This document shows positions 10,501 to 18,205 of a stretch of DNA of 64,000 nucleotides, piece by piece. Below the pieces are notes generated by a model. It saw only the letters and a list, made by a program, of their open reading frames with translations. It was not told where the DNA came from and did no database searches. The DNA is from Ignavibacteria bacterium. GTDB lineage: Bacteria; Bacteroidota; Ignavibacteria; SZUA-365. Numbering within the stretch: the first letter of the stretch is position 1; each line of letters opens with the position of its first letter. The stretch covers positions 338,650 through 402,649 of the forward strand of contig JADKJW010000003.1 of assembly GCA_016720835.1 (NCBI GenBank). Direction: 5' to 3'. Made by a program: the position numbers and the translations under genes.

Positions 10501-11616
10501 CCCAACGTGCAGTCGCAGGCGCAGATCAAGATCACCGCCACCACGCGACTCGGCCGGCAGACGTTCACGATCAATCTCGTGGGCGGGAGAATTCAGCAGT
10601 ACATCCCGAGCCGCAACGCCGTGCTCTTCCCCGCGACGCCCGTGCGCAATCCCGCCACGCCGATCAGCGTGAGCTTCCAGAATCCGAGCTACCTCGAGAC
10701 GCTGTATATCGATTCGCTCAGCTTCGTGCAGAACCAGGGCGTGTTCTCGTTTGCCGCGACATTGCCGCTTGCCATCGCGCCGCGGCAGACGCGCGCGATC
10801 GCCTTCGGCTTCACGCCGCGCGCGGCCATCACCTACACCGCGAAGATCCGTCTGAGCACGCGCGTCAGCTGCGCCGAGACCGACACGACCATCGTCATCA
10901 GCGGCGACGGCTACACGCCGCCCTGGCTCACCACCGTGTGTCTCGATTCCAACGTCACGGCGAACATCGGCGATGTGCTGCGTCTGCCGGTGTTCCTGAA
11001 CCGTCCCATTCCGCAGAATCCGCTGGACGTCGATCTCTTCATCGGCTTCCACCGGCGCGCGCTGCAGTACCTCGGCTTCGAGCCCGTGTTCACACAGACC
11101 CCGGCCTTCGACACGCTGCGCACGGACGGGGTGAAGGTGACGCTGCGCGGCAATCAGAACGTCGTCTCCGGCCCCATCGGCTACATCAGCTTCCGCGTGG
11201 CGGCATCGGATTCCATGCAATTCTTCCTGCGCACCGACAGCGTCGGCTTCGCGTCCGATTCCACGCTGTTCATCGCGCTGTTCGGCGACGGCTGCATCAA
11301 GACCATGACCATCAATCCGCGCTGCGGCGTGCAGCGCCTGAGCTTCAGCACGAATCATTACGAACTCAAGCAGAACTATCCGAACCCGTTCACCGCGACC
11401 ACCACCATCGAGTTCGAGACGCTCGAGGACGTGCCGGTGCGCATCGAGGTGCGCGACACGCGCGGCCGCACCGTGGCCGTGCTCGCCGACGGGTTCACGC
11501 CGCACGGACGCTACCTGCTCGTGTTCGACGGGTCCGCCCTGCCGACCGGCACCTACAGTCTCCTGATGATCACCCCGAATTTCACCGCCTCCCGCACCAT
11601 GATGGTGGTGAAATAA
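7537..11616 (+). CDS. Giant secreted LamG / HYDIN-like (choice-of-anchor D) protein with T9SS domain
   Basis: This 1359-aa exported protein starts at GTG (MTVPLRTLLLFSLCALLLA, cleaved near ASGQS); an in-frame GTG two codons later is possible. A LamG/concanavalin-A-like domain fills residues ~25-260 (SIVLWANV, GRWLHIAAMWDG, LYIDGTLV, GTLDEIRLYNR). Then come roughly eight ~100-residue Ig-like HYDIN/ASPM-type repeats with the signature VDFGNVIVGQSATLPVSLSN or FGDVEVGTAQTRVLHLTN and FAPPDTGSYADTL. A cohesin-like beta domain lies at ~1125-1265, and a T9SS type A domain (LKQNYPNPFTATTTIEF to RTMMVVK) at the end. It follows the DUF1501 gene by 27 bp. It is probably a surface adhesin or structural protein; no enzymatic motif is visible. 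Confidence 0.85.
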   Translation: MTVPLRTLLLFSLCALLLAPPTASGQSTCDADKSCTGNALLFPGGDLDYVDVFNTPVLNSIDTSDAMSIVLWANVARRPGVAQYIGGVWGPRMDRDDKWLLYVGDDDSLTFELSNDATNLGQFDNTVVKTAMPYGRWLHIAAMWDGATQEARLYIDGTLVARGRNADYPVAKLRPTISYLQFGSFNGMTNDPSRTKTLTGTLDEIRLYNRVIPEAQLRCERYASLRGNETGLILYLRLNETGGDILCDASRWNGRGNRRGSLQFAAPTRAVPQSVFITPAAFTFALGCISDTTLTVAITDTSACGQQVTLSLSGKDAAAFSLGVTSATLQQNQTLVVPIRTNIRITGSINATLTVQPLNSCNPTSVIPISITRNTQLGTSMGRLVFDTLFGCVSRTVSDTTLRICNNSGGPLTVSSLSTVVGAFTATPVGWTLPLTLQPGDCRDVLLRFAPPDTGSYADTLRIASTDICPGSGLIPLSGRSVDIARTTISSVDFDRPQIPCRRSLNLAEEFFLRNMTGENFTVEAIEFNDPAFSTPTVLPLTARPGISYRMYIRFRSSVEGFYRDTARIRMNFRGCTVYRSIPLTGRIVDVKLAPADTLVDFGNVIVGQSATLPVSLSNNGIDSRDVFMYLSSGRVFSIAGANRFTLAPAGSRSVNVTFRPLSAAPYRDTLNFQDVGCQIIKQVILTGNGMFGSLVFQPPYLQASGVINCLCRVDTVTVTNNTGAPLTLRSVSISGSTKFTFLAPAPVPNEVLQPGQRRSFHVQYCPAGAQDFVTETADLVFDTDGPEGTLRMLMTGTNIEPKLTIEAATNFGDVEVGTAQTRVLHLTNPSPTPVRVDAIPPLPAGFSVVSAAPPVGSTLQYRDTMLVTVQFAPPTNTTYSGTISASSTNPCPVGTSGALTGRGIIVPLFVPWSTIVFSEVTRCDSVLRVIGLVNDGSVPIRVDSIWITGRDSLAFDWRGRTFSGAPPRDTPPRFADSLDIIYHPDRSPNVQSQAQIKITATTRLGRQTFTINLVGGRIQQYIPSRNAVLFPATPVRNPATPISVSFQNPSYLETLYIDSLSFVQNQGVFSFAATLPLAIAPRQTRAIAFGFTPRAAITYTAKIRLSTRVSCAETDTTIVISGDGYTPPWLTTVCLDSNVTANIGDVLRLPVFLNRPIPQNPLDVDLFIGFHRRALQYLGFEPVFTQTPAFDTLRTDGVKVTLRGNQNVVSGPIGYISFRVAASDSMQFFLRTDSVGFASDSTLFIALFGDGCIKTMTINPRCGVQRLSFSTNHYELKQNYPNPFTATTTIEFETLEDVPVRIEVRDTRGRTVAVLADGFTPHGRYLLVFDGSALPTGTYSLLMITPNFTASRTMMVVK

Positions 11617-11688
11617 CTCCGCGCTTCCGTTCATTTGTCCAATCGATCCTGGGAATTCCTTCACGCACTTGAGTACAGCAGCTTGCGC

Positions 11689-13634
11689 ATGATCCTTCGC
11701 TTCCGTTTCCTCCTTCTTTTCTCCTGACGGGCGGCACGCTGCTCGCGCAACCGTATCTGCGCATCGGCGCGCATGCCGGCTACGAGCGCGCGTGGCACAC
11801 GACCGCGCAACCCGTGCTCCCGGCGGACGAGGGCTGCGGCGAATTCACGTACGGCGCGGGGCACGGACTTGCGGCGGGACTGCTCGGCGAGATGGAACTG
11901 TACACCTGGCTGCGCGGCACCGTGCGCTTCTCCTACGCGCAGCTCGGCGGCACCATGCGCGCCACCTGCGACAACGGCATCATCGTCCCCGTCGGCAGCA
12001 ACGACTTCGCGCCGCTCGTGCGCGAGTACACCAAAGTGGTGCGTCTCGATTACGCGCTTGCGGATTTCGGCCTGAAGCTGATGCCGCTCGACATCCCCGT
12101 GTTTCTCAGCGCCGGACTGAGCATCGGCGCGCCGCTGTTCAGGGCCGCGTACTCGCAGGACGAGCGCATCGTCTCGCCCGAGGGCGCGCTGTTTCCGGGC
12201 TTCGTGGCCAGCCGTTCCAACGGCGGCGGCGACATCCGCGACACGAAGCTGCGCAGCGCCGTCCGCGCGGGCGTCGGCTACGCCTTCACGCTGCACAATC
12301 ACGCGGAGCTGTCGCCCGAACTGTCCTACACGCATCCTCTCACCAACGTCGCGCTGGGCGACACGTGGAAGATCGCGACACTGAGCGCGGGTCTCAGCCT
12401 CGCCTGGCGCATCGATCTGCACGAAGAGGAACCCCCGCTCCCCGTCGAACCGCCTCCGCCGCCTCCTCCCCCGCCACCACCAGCGCCGCCCGTGGCTTCC
12501 ATCAGCACCACGACGGACGCGGAGATCAACATCACGGAGACCTTCGTCACCGAGACGTTCCCGCTGCTGCCGTATATCTTTTTCGAGAAGGACTCCAGCC
12601 GTCTGCCCGACAAGTACCGTCACATGGAGGCACGCGACACCGCGGCCTTCACCGAGAACGGGTTGCCGCGCAAGACGATGGGCATCTACTACCACATCCT
12701 CGACATCGCCGGCAAGCGACTGCAGGCGAATCCGCAGGTCACCGTCACGCTCTCCGGTTCCACCGACGACAAGGACGCCGAGAAGGACAACACGGCCCTC
12801 GCCCTCGCTCGCGCCAACGCGGTAAAGACGTATTTCACGGACGTGTGGGGGATCGACGCGAAGCGGATCAAGGTGACGCAGCAGAAGCTGCCGCCCATTC
12901 CCTCGACGCAGACGCTCGCCGAGGGCGACGAGGAGAACCGCCGCGTCGACATGACGTCGTCGTCCGACGAGCTGTTCCGTCCCGTCGTGCACGAGCGTCT
13001 CAGCGAATTCGCCATCACCCCGCCGACGCTCGAGCTGGCGTTGCGCGGCGACGGCGCGTCGGCTCTCGCCTCCTGGTCGATGGCCGTGCGGCACGACGGC
13101 GAGGACGTCGCCTCCTTCGCGGGCGCGGGTCCGCCTCCCGCCACAGTGCGCTGGACGCTGGGCGACAGCGTCGCCGCGCGCGTGCGCGAGCACGATTCGC
13201 TGCGCGCGCTGCTCACCGTGACGGACGAACGCGGCAACATCGGCAGATCGGAAATCGCCATCCCCGTGAATAAGCGGCAGAACTCCTTCGAGATCGGCCG
13301 CCTCAGCCTCATCGTGTTCGACTTCGACCGCTCCGACATCTTCCTCTTCAATCAGCGCATGATCAAGCGCTTCGTGGCCGAGGCCATCACACCGTCGTCG
13401 TCGGTCGTGATCACCGGATCGACGGACCGCCTCGGCGAGGAGAAGCACAACATCGAACTTTCCGCCGCGCGCGCCGAGAGCGTCAAGGCCATCCTGCTCT
13501 CGCAGAGTCCCACCTACGAAAAGCTCGAGGCCCGCGGCATCGGCGAGGCGCCGGATCTGTACGACAACATGCTCCCCGAGGGACGCTTCTACTGCCGCAC
13601 CGTGGCGGTGGAAGTCACCACGCCCGTGAAATAA
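11689..13634 (+). CDS. OmpA-family protein with two OmpA-like domains; apparent 1-nt frameshift in the signal peptide
   Basis: The gene begins ATG at 11689 (MILRFRFLLLF) but hits TGA at 11725. The frame one base earlier continues from there as LLTGGTLLAQPYLRIGAHAG without a stop to 13634. One extra T in the T-run at 11717-11720 would join them into a perfect signal peptide. The mature part has an N-terminal region of beta-strand character (to ~residue 210) and a proline-rich linker of nine to ten consecutive Pro (nt ~12449-12482). A first OmpA-like domain follows (YIFFEKDSS, GSTDD, ARANAVKTYF, NRRVDM), then an intervening beta domain and a second OmpA-like domain (FDFDRSDI, GSTDRLGEEKHN, ARAESVKAIL, GRFYCRTVAVEV). 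It likely anchors the outer membrane to peptidoglycan. As sequenced, a GTG at 11814 is the only uninterrupted start. Confidence 0.75.
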
Positions 13635-13750
13635 CTGCACGGAAAATCGTTGGGCAGCGCGGCGATTATCTCATCGCGCCGTATCTTGCGCGCGATGCAA
13701 TTCCCGATGCTCTGATCTGGCGGGGCACTGTTCCTCAACCGGAGATTCCC

Positions 13751-16282
13751 ATGCTCGAAGCACTGATCGTCCTGCTGCTGCTGGCGCCCGTGGTCATTCT
13801 CATCGTCCTGCTTGTCAAGGTCGTGACGCTCTCCGGTCAGGTGAGCACGCACGCGCGCCGCCTGCGCGAACTCGAGACGTACATCTCGCAGACGCTGCAG
13901 CAGGAGTCGCCCGCGGCATACGCCGAACGCGCCGCGCAGCCGACATCCTCCACGACGGCCGTCACAACCCCTGCGGCGACAGCACCGGTGATCCCACCCG
14001 CCGCCGTTCCTGATGCTGCGCCCGCGCACGCCGCTTCCGCGATGACGCAGGATGCGACGACGGCCGTTGCACCCGCAGTGGAGCAGCACGCAGCCGAGCC
14101 GCCCGCGGTGACCATGCCCTTGCAGGCTGCCCAGCCCGCGGCGCATGCGGCACCGGCCGCGGCATCCGCTCCCGTTGCCGCGCCTCCCGGCGCACCGCCG
14201 GGCATGCGTCCCGCGCCGGGCCCGCAGCGCGCGCCGAAGCCGCCGACGCGCACGAACGCCGAGTGGGAGCAGCTCATCGGCGGGAAGCTCCTGAATAGAA
14301 TCGGAGCCGTCGCTCTTATTCTCGGCGTGGGCTTCTTCCTGAAGTACGCCTTCGACAAGGAGTGGATTCCGGAAGCCGTGCGCGTGCTCTTCGGCGGCGC
14401 CATCGGCGTCGCGCTGGTGGCGGGCGGCTGGCGCTTCGAGAAGAAGGGCCTGCAGATCTTCGCGCAGGGCCTGCTGGGCGCGGGCATCGCCATCCTGTAC
14501 ACGAGCGTGTTCGCGAGCTTCAACTTCTACCATCTCGTACCGCAGGGCGTGGCCTTCGCGCTGATGTCGGTGGTGACGGCCTTCACCTTCCTGCTGGCGC
14601 TGCGCTACGATTCGCTCGCGATATCGCTGCTCGGCTGGGCGGGAGGTTTCCTGACGCCCTTCATGCTCAGCACCGGCGTGTCGAACGAAGTGGGGCTGTT
14701 CACCTACGTGGCGCTGCTGGACCTCGGCCTGCTCGCCGTCATCCTGAAGAAGGACTCCTGGGTCGTACTCGAGCCGTTGACCATGGCGGGCACGTACCTG
14801 CTGTTCTACGCGTGGCGCGATCAGTACTACGCGGAGCCGATGTTCGTCGTCACGGTGGGTTTCCTCGTGCTGTTCTGGCTGCTCTTCTTCCTGCTGGATC
14901 TCGCGCACGTCGCGCGGCCGGCAACGAAGTACACCGTCTTCCATCAGCTGCTCGGCGCGTTGAACCTGCTGTTCTTCTATCCCGCGCTGATGAATCTTCT
15001 CGACACGCCATTTCACGACAACGCCATCGCCGCGGTAAGCGCGTCGCTGGCCGCGGTGTATTTCCTGAGCTGGGTGCTGATCCGGACGAGACAGCCGGAG
15101 CAGCGCGTCGCGCACGGCCGCCTCACCGTGTCGGCCATCCTGCTCGCGACCCTCGCCATCCCGCAGCATTTCGACGGCTTCGCCATCATCCCGGTCATGG
15201 CGCTCTTCGCCGCGCTGCTGCTGTGGGCGGGAAAGCAGCGCAACGAATGGCACATCGTCATCTCCGCGGTGGCGCTGCTGGCCATCGCCTTCCTCGGGTT
15301 GCTGGGCACGGACGGCTCCTTCGCCTACGCGGATGTGAAGATCTACCGGCCCTTCCTGAACATGCGCCTTGCGGGGTACCTCTCGCTCGCCGTCGCGATG
15401 CTGTTCGGCGGCACGCTGTTCTCGAACGCGACGGAGCAGGCCGGGAAGGCGCTGCATGCCGTCCTCGGCGCGCTCGGCGCCTTCGTCGTGTTCCTCCTCT
15501 GCACCGTGGAGACGACCGACCTCTTCCGCACATGGATGGACGGCGGGTCGGGAGACATGCGCGACCTGCTGCTTTTCGACATGTTCATGGTGCTCTCCGC
15601 CGTGTGGGCGATGTACGCGGTGGCGCTGTCCTACATCGGACTGCGTCTGCGGGCCTTCCATTTTCTGTACCTCGGCTTCGGCGCGCTGTTCCTCGCGCTG
15701 GCCATGGGCGGCATACGCGGGATCGCCTTCGAACCCATCGCGTGGTTCACGCCCGTGCTCAACATCCGTTTCGTGGTGCTCGTGCTTCTGATGATCGCCC
15801 TCTTCATCCACTGGAACCTGGCGCGCGCGCGAGAGGCCGCGATGCCGTGGCTGCGGCAGTTCCGCTCCGTCGTCAGCATCGCCGTGGTGGTGATGCTCCT
15901 GATGCTGCTCACGGGCGAGACGCGCGACTTCTTCGAGAAAACCCTGGTCTCCCTGTACCTCGAGGAGCAGTCGCCCGAGATCGCCGCGCGCATCCTCAGC
16001 ACCGTGAACCTGCAGCAGCTCGCGCTCTCCAGCATGTGGCTGATCTTCTCCATCGTCCTGATGGTCTACGGCCTGCTGCGCCGCGTGCGCCTGCAGCGCA
16101 TCGCCGCCTTCGTGCTCTTCGGCATCTCCATCCTGAAGATCTTCATCTACGACCTCTCCTCGCTCGAGACCCTGTACCGCATCTTCTCCTTCATCGGCCT
16201 GGGCGTGATCCTGCTCGCGGTGTCGTACCTCTTCACGCGGTACAAGGAGGTGATTTTCGGGGGGGAGGAAGAGAAAGGATGA
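13751..16282 (+). CDS. DUF2339 domain-containing multi-pass membrane protein
   Basis: This 843-aa integral membrane protein starts with one N-terminal helix (MLEALIVLLLLAPVVILIVLL). A short coiled segment and a ~120-residue Ala/Pro-rich low-complexity linker follow. After the family signature at residues ~175-210 (WEQLIGGKLLNRIGAVALILG, GFFLKYAFD, VRVLFGGAIGVAL) there are about twenty further transmembrane segments. This is the DUF2339 architecture, of unknown function in the inner membrane. The linker is unusually long and Ala-rich, consistent with local GC drift. The gene has its own 115-bp upstream gap and no partner in an operon. Confidence 0.85.
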   Translation: MLEALIVLLLLAPVVILIVLLVKVVTLSGQVSTHARRLRELETYISQTLQQESPAAYAERAAQPTSSTTAVTTPAATAPVIPPAAVPDAAPAHAASAMTQDATTAVAPAVEQHAAEPPAVTMPLQAAQPAAHAAPAAASAPVAAPPGAPPGMRPAPGPQRAPKPPTRTNAEWEQLIGGKLLNRIGAVALILGVGFFLKYAFDKEWIPEAVRVLFGGAIGVALVAGGWRFEKKGLQIFAQGLLGAGIAILYTSVFASFNFYHLVPQGVAFALMSVVTAFTFLLALRYDSLAISLLGWAGGFLTPFMLSTGVSNEVGLFTYVALLDLGLLAVILKKDSWVVLEPLTMAGTYLLFYAWRDQYYAEPMFVVTVGFLVLFWLLFFLLDLAHVARPATKYTVFHQLLGALNLLFFYPALMNLLDTPFHDNAIAAVSASLAAVYFLSWVLIRTRQPEQRVAHGRLTVSAILLATLAIPQHFDGFAIIPVMALFAALLLWAGKQRNEWHIVISAVALLAIAFLGLLGTDGSFAYADVKIYRPFLNMRLAGYLSLAVAMLFGGTLFSNATEQAGKALHAVLGALGAFVVFLLCTVETTDLFRTWMDGGSGDMRDLLLFDMFMVLSAVWAMYAVALSYIGLRLRAFHFLYLGFGALFLALAMGGIRGIAFEPIAWFTPVLNIRFVVLVLLMIALFIHWNLARAREAAMPWLRQFRSVVSIAVVVMLLMLLTGETRDFFEKTLVSLYLEEQSPEIAARILSTVNLQQLALSSMWLIFSIVLMVYGLLRRVRLQRIAAFVLFGISILKIFIYDLSSLETLYRIFSFIGLGVILLAVSYLFTRYKEVIFGGEEEKG

Positions 16283-16349
16283 AGGATGAATTATGAAGGA
16301 TGAAAGGGGAAAACACTCTGAGTGTTGATGGAGAGAAAGCCCGAGTCTT

Positions 16350-16470
16350 CAGTCATCCTGAGCGCAGAAGCCTGCCCTGAGCGAAGCCGAAGGGAAGGAT
16401 CTGGCCGTCCGAAATACAAGCGGCATTCGGAGCGCTGCCGGGGCCGGCGTCCCTGCCGGCCGATTCCGGA
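16350..16470. repeat. Dispersed intergenic repeat fragment and hairpin
   Basis: The 246-bp gap after the DUF2339 gene holds no gene. It contains a CATCCTGAGCGCAG...CCCTGAGCGAAGCCGAAGGG stretch resembling dispersed intergenic repeats seen in many bacteria. It also contains a perfect 7-bp hairpin, GGCCGGC-gtccct-GCCGGCC, at about 16442-16461. Confidence 0.4.
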
Positions 16471-16528
16471 TCAGTTCTTCTGAAAAAAGATCGTATCCAT
16501 CGACAACCCCCTCCACCCCGGAGCCCCC

Positions 16529-17518
16529 ATGCCGGCAAACATCGCACACGTCCTGATCGCGCAGGCAGCGTACGAAGCGCTGCGGAAGGAACACGCGGCC
16601 ATCGCCGACCTCGTGCTGTCCAAGAACAACTTCTTCTATCTCGGCTCCCTCGGGCCGGACCTGCCGAGCTACGCCACGCCGCAACTGGTGAAGGCGGCGC
16701 TGCACGATCTGCTGATCCGGCCCTTCACGGATCAGACGAATCCGCGCGAGGAGGACGCGTCGTTCTTCCTGCATTCCACGAGGCCCAACATGTTCCCGTG
16801 GTATCTGATGGAGACGAACATGGCCTTCGCTCCCCTGCGCGACGGCAAGCTTGTGGTGGAGGAATTCAACGAGGCGGTGTTCGCGTTCACGATGGGCTAC
16901 GTGAGCCACATCGCCGCGGATCAGATCGTGCACAGGCTTGTCCGCGAGAAGGCGGGACCCTACTACCGCAACCTCGAGACGGCACAAAAGCATGCCGACT
17001 GCGAAGTGCATCAGGACATCTTCCTCTTCCACGAACTGTATCCGAAGCGCGCGCTGGAGAAGACCTTCGTGGCCGAGATGGTGAACGTCGACAAGCTCGG
17101 CATCGCGTACACGAGTTTCTGCAACTTCCTGAGCCTCTCCATCAGCAAGGCCGGCTACGAGCGAATCGACCGGGAGGATATCGATCTCTGGATAGACGGG
17201 ATCCGACTGACCTTCGAACTGATGGACAGCGTCGGTCCCTACGTCGGCGCCCTGAAGAATTATCAGAAAAACAGAACGAAGCTCAATGCCTTCCCGAAGT
17301 ACCGTGAGTATTTCCGCGATCCCGCGACGGGCTTCGACTACATGGATCACTACCACCGCGCGGTGTCCCTCTCCGTGCAGTACATGCGCGAAGTGGCGTC
17401 GTTGTGGGAGGCGCCTGTCTTTTCCTACGATCGATCCGTCGCCTTTCAGCGGATCGTGCATCCCGAGGATCTGACCTCGCCGTACCGGGAAGATCTGCTT
17501 ATGAACCCGGTCGCGTGA
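16529..17518 (+). CDS. Zinc-dependent phospholipase C family protein
   Basis: This 329-aa protein shows the zinc-dependent phospholipase C-like pattern of helical metal-binding motifs: N-terminal MPANIAHVLIAQAAYEAL, FYLGSLGPDLPSY near residue 38, FTMGYVSHIAADQIVHRLV near 120 and HADCEVHQDIFLFHELYP near 155. These His/Asp/Glu motifs are the expected zinc ligands. No signal peptide is evident, so it is probably cytosolic, unlike classical secreted phospholipases C. Substrate is unknown. The downstream toxin remnant reads into its 3' end on the opposite strand. Confidence 0.75.
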   Translation: MPANIAHVLIAQAAYEALRKEHAAIADLVLSKNNFFYLGSLGPDLPSYATPQLVKAALHDLLIRPFTDQTNPREEDASFFLHSTRPNMFPWYLMETNMAFAPLRDGKLVVEEFNEAVFAFTMGYVSHIAADQIVHRLVREKAGPYYRNLETAQKHADCEVHQDIFLFHELYPKRALEKTFVAEMVNVDKLGIAYTSFCNFLSLSISKAGYERIDREDIDLWIDGIRLTFELMDSVGPYVGALKNYQKNRTKLNAFPKYREYFRDPATGFDYMDHYHRAVSLSVQYMREVASLWEAPVFSYDRSVAFQRIVHPEDLTSPYREDLLMNPVA

Positions 17519-17691
17519 GCGTGAGTAGTGAGCATATGCTCAGGCATGTTTGATGAAATAAAGGAACATAGCACATCATCCATTTGCGGTAGAATATTGT
17601 CGGGGGTCACCACAAGTGCCGGGCGGACTTTCGCGCCGGTAAGATCCGTAAATGGGTAGCGAACCAACACGACACTACCGCGTGAGATCAT
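17446..17691 (-). pseudogene. Truncated MazF/PemK-family toxin remnant
   Basis: The first ~55 residues match the PemK/MazF endoribonuclease toxin family (MISRGSVVLVRYPFTDLTGA, KVRPALVVTPD, DDVLCSFISSNMPEHMLTT). The frame then runs antisense into the end of the phospholipase-like gene (HAHATGFISRSSRYGEV), which is not toxin sequence. Family members continue another ~50-55 residues, so the C-terminal half is missing. The ATG overlaps the antitoxin stop codon (ATGA), the normal toxin-antitoxin arrangement. I read it as a decayed toxin: the breakpoint lies close to 17520, next to a 14-bp palindrome (TGAGCATATGCTCA, 17529-17542). Confidence 0.7.
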
Positions 17692-17936
17692 CGACCGGGC
17701 CATTGAACGGCCTCGCCATCTGTGACTGTGTAGATGTCCTCGCCTTCCGCACTCAACCAGTCAAAACTGCCCGCGGCGGCGACAAGCTGCGTCAGTTCCC
17801 GCACTGAAATATCATCGATAAGCGACCGGCGTTCCTGCTCCTGCCTGCGCAAGAGAAGAAACGCGGCGAAGTCTTCCACTTCCGTCTGTTCCTGCGGAGT
17901 CATGATCTTGAGGATCTGATTGAGCTTGGGTGACAT
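17688..17936 (-). CDS. Probable antitoxin of the MazF/PemK-type module
   Basis: This 82-aa acidic protein sits directly upstream of and overlaps the truncated toxin. The start at 17936 is supported by AGGAG six bases ahead; an in-frame ATG at 17987 lacks such a signal. The sequence (MSPKLNQILKIMTPQEQTEV, EDFAAFLLLRRQEQERRS) is helical, with a C-terminal half suited to toxin binding. It does not show a clear MazE/AbrB fold that I can recognise, so the assignment rests on size, order and overlap. Confidence 0.6.
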   Translation of the reverse strand: MSPKLNQILKIMTPQEQTEVEDFAAFLLLRRQEQERRSLIDDISVRELTQLVAAAGSFDWLSAEGEDIYTVTDGEAVQWPGR

Positions 17937-18112
17937 GCTGACTCCTCTTGAGTTTCTGCCTTCATCCTGGACTGATACTTTCGACAACTTTCATTGCATC
18001 CGGGTGAATAATACGGCGAGGTAAACGGTCAAGTCAAGCCATCGTTCAAATCCCAAAATCGGCCGACCGGACTCCGCTCCCCCATCTCCCATCTTCATTC
18101 TCCCTTCTCCTT

Positions 18113-18148
18113 CCCGCCTGCGCTTCGCTGCGCGAAGCTTCGGCGGGC
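18113..18148. repeat. Dispersed GC-rich palindromic repeat, copy 1
   Basis: CCCGCC and GGCGGG arms enclose an inner GCTTCGC/GCGAAGC stem. Degenerate relatives with the core CTTCGGCGG(G/A)CAGG occur at about 25409-25442 and 26243-26276. The rest of the 18001-18205 gap has pyrimidine-rich low-complexity sequence and no gene. Confidence 0.5.
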
Positions 18149-18205
18149 AGGCCCTTCTCTCTTCACCTTTCTTCCACCTGTCCCCTTCACCCTTCCACCT
18201 GTCCC

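Noticed and set aside
5680..11664. Very long open frame on the minus strand opposite DUF1800, DUF1501 and the LamG/HYDIN gene
   Set aside because: It is an antisense frame produced by high GC; the product is Arg/His/Ala-rich without domains, while the plus-strand genes show clear families.
17946..17987. Longer antitoxin start at 17987
   Set aside because: AGGAG is correctly spaced for ATG 17936 and the extra residues look non-conserved.
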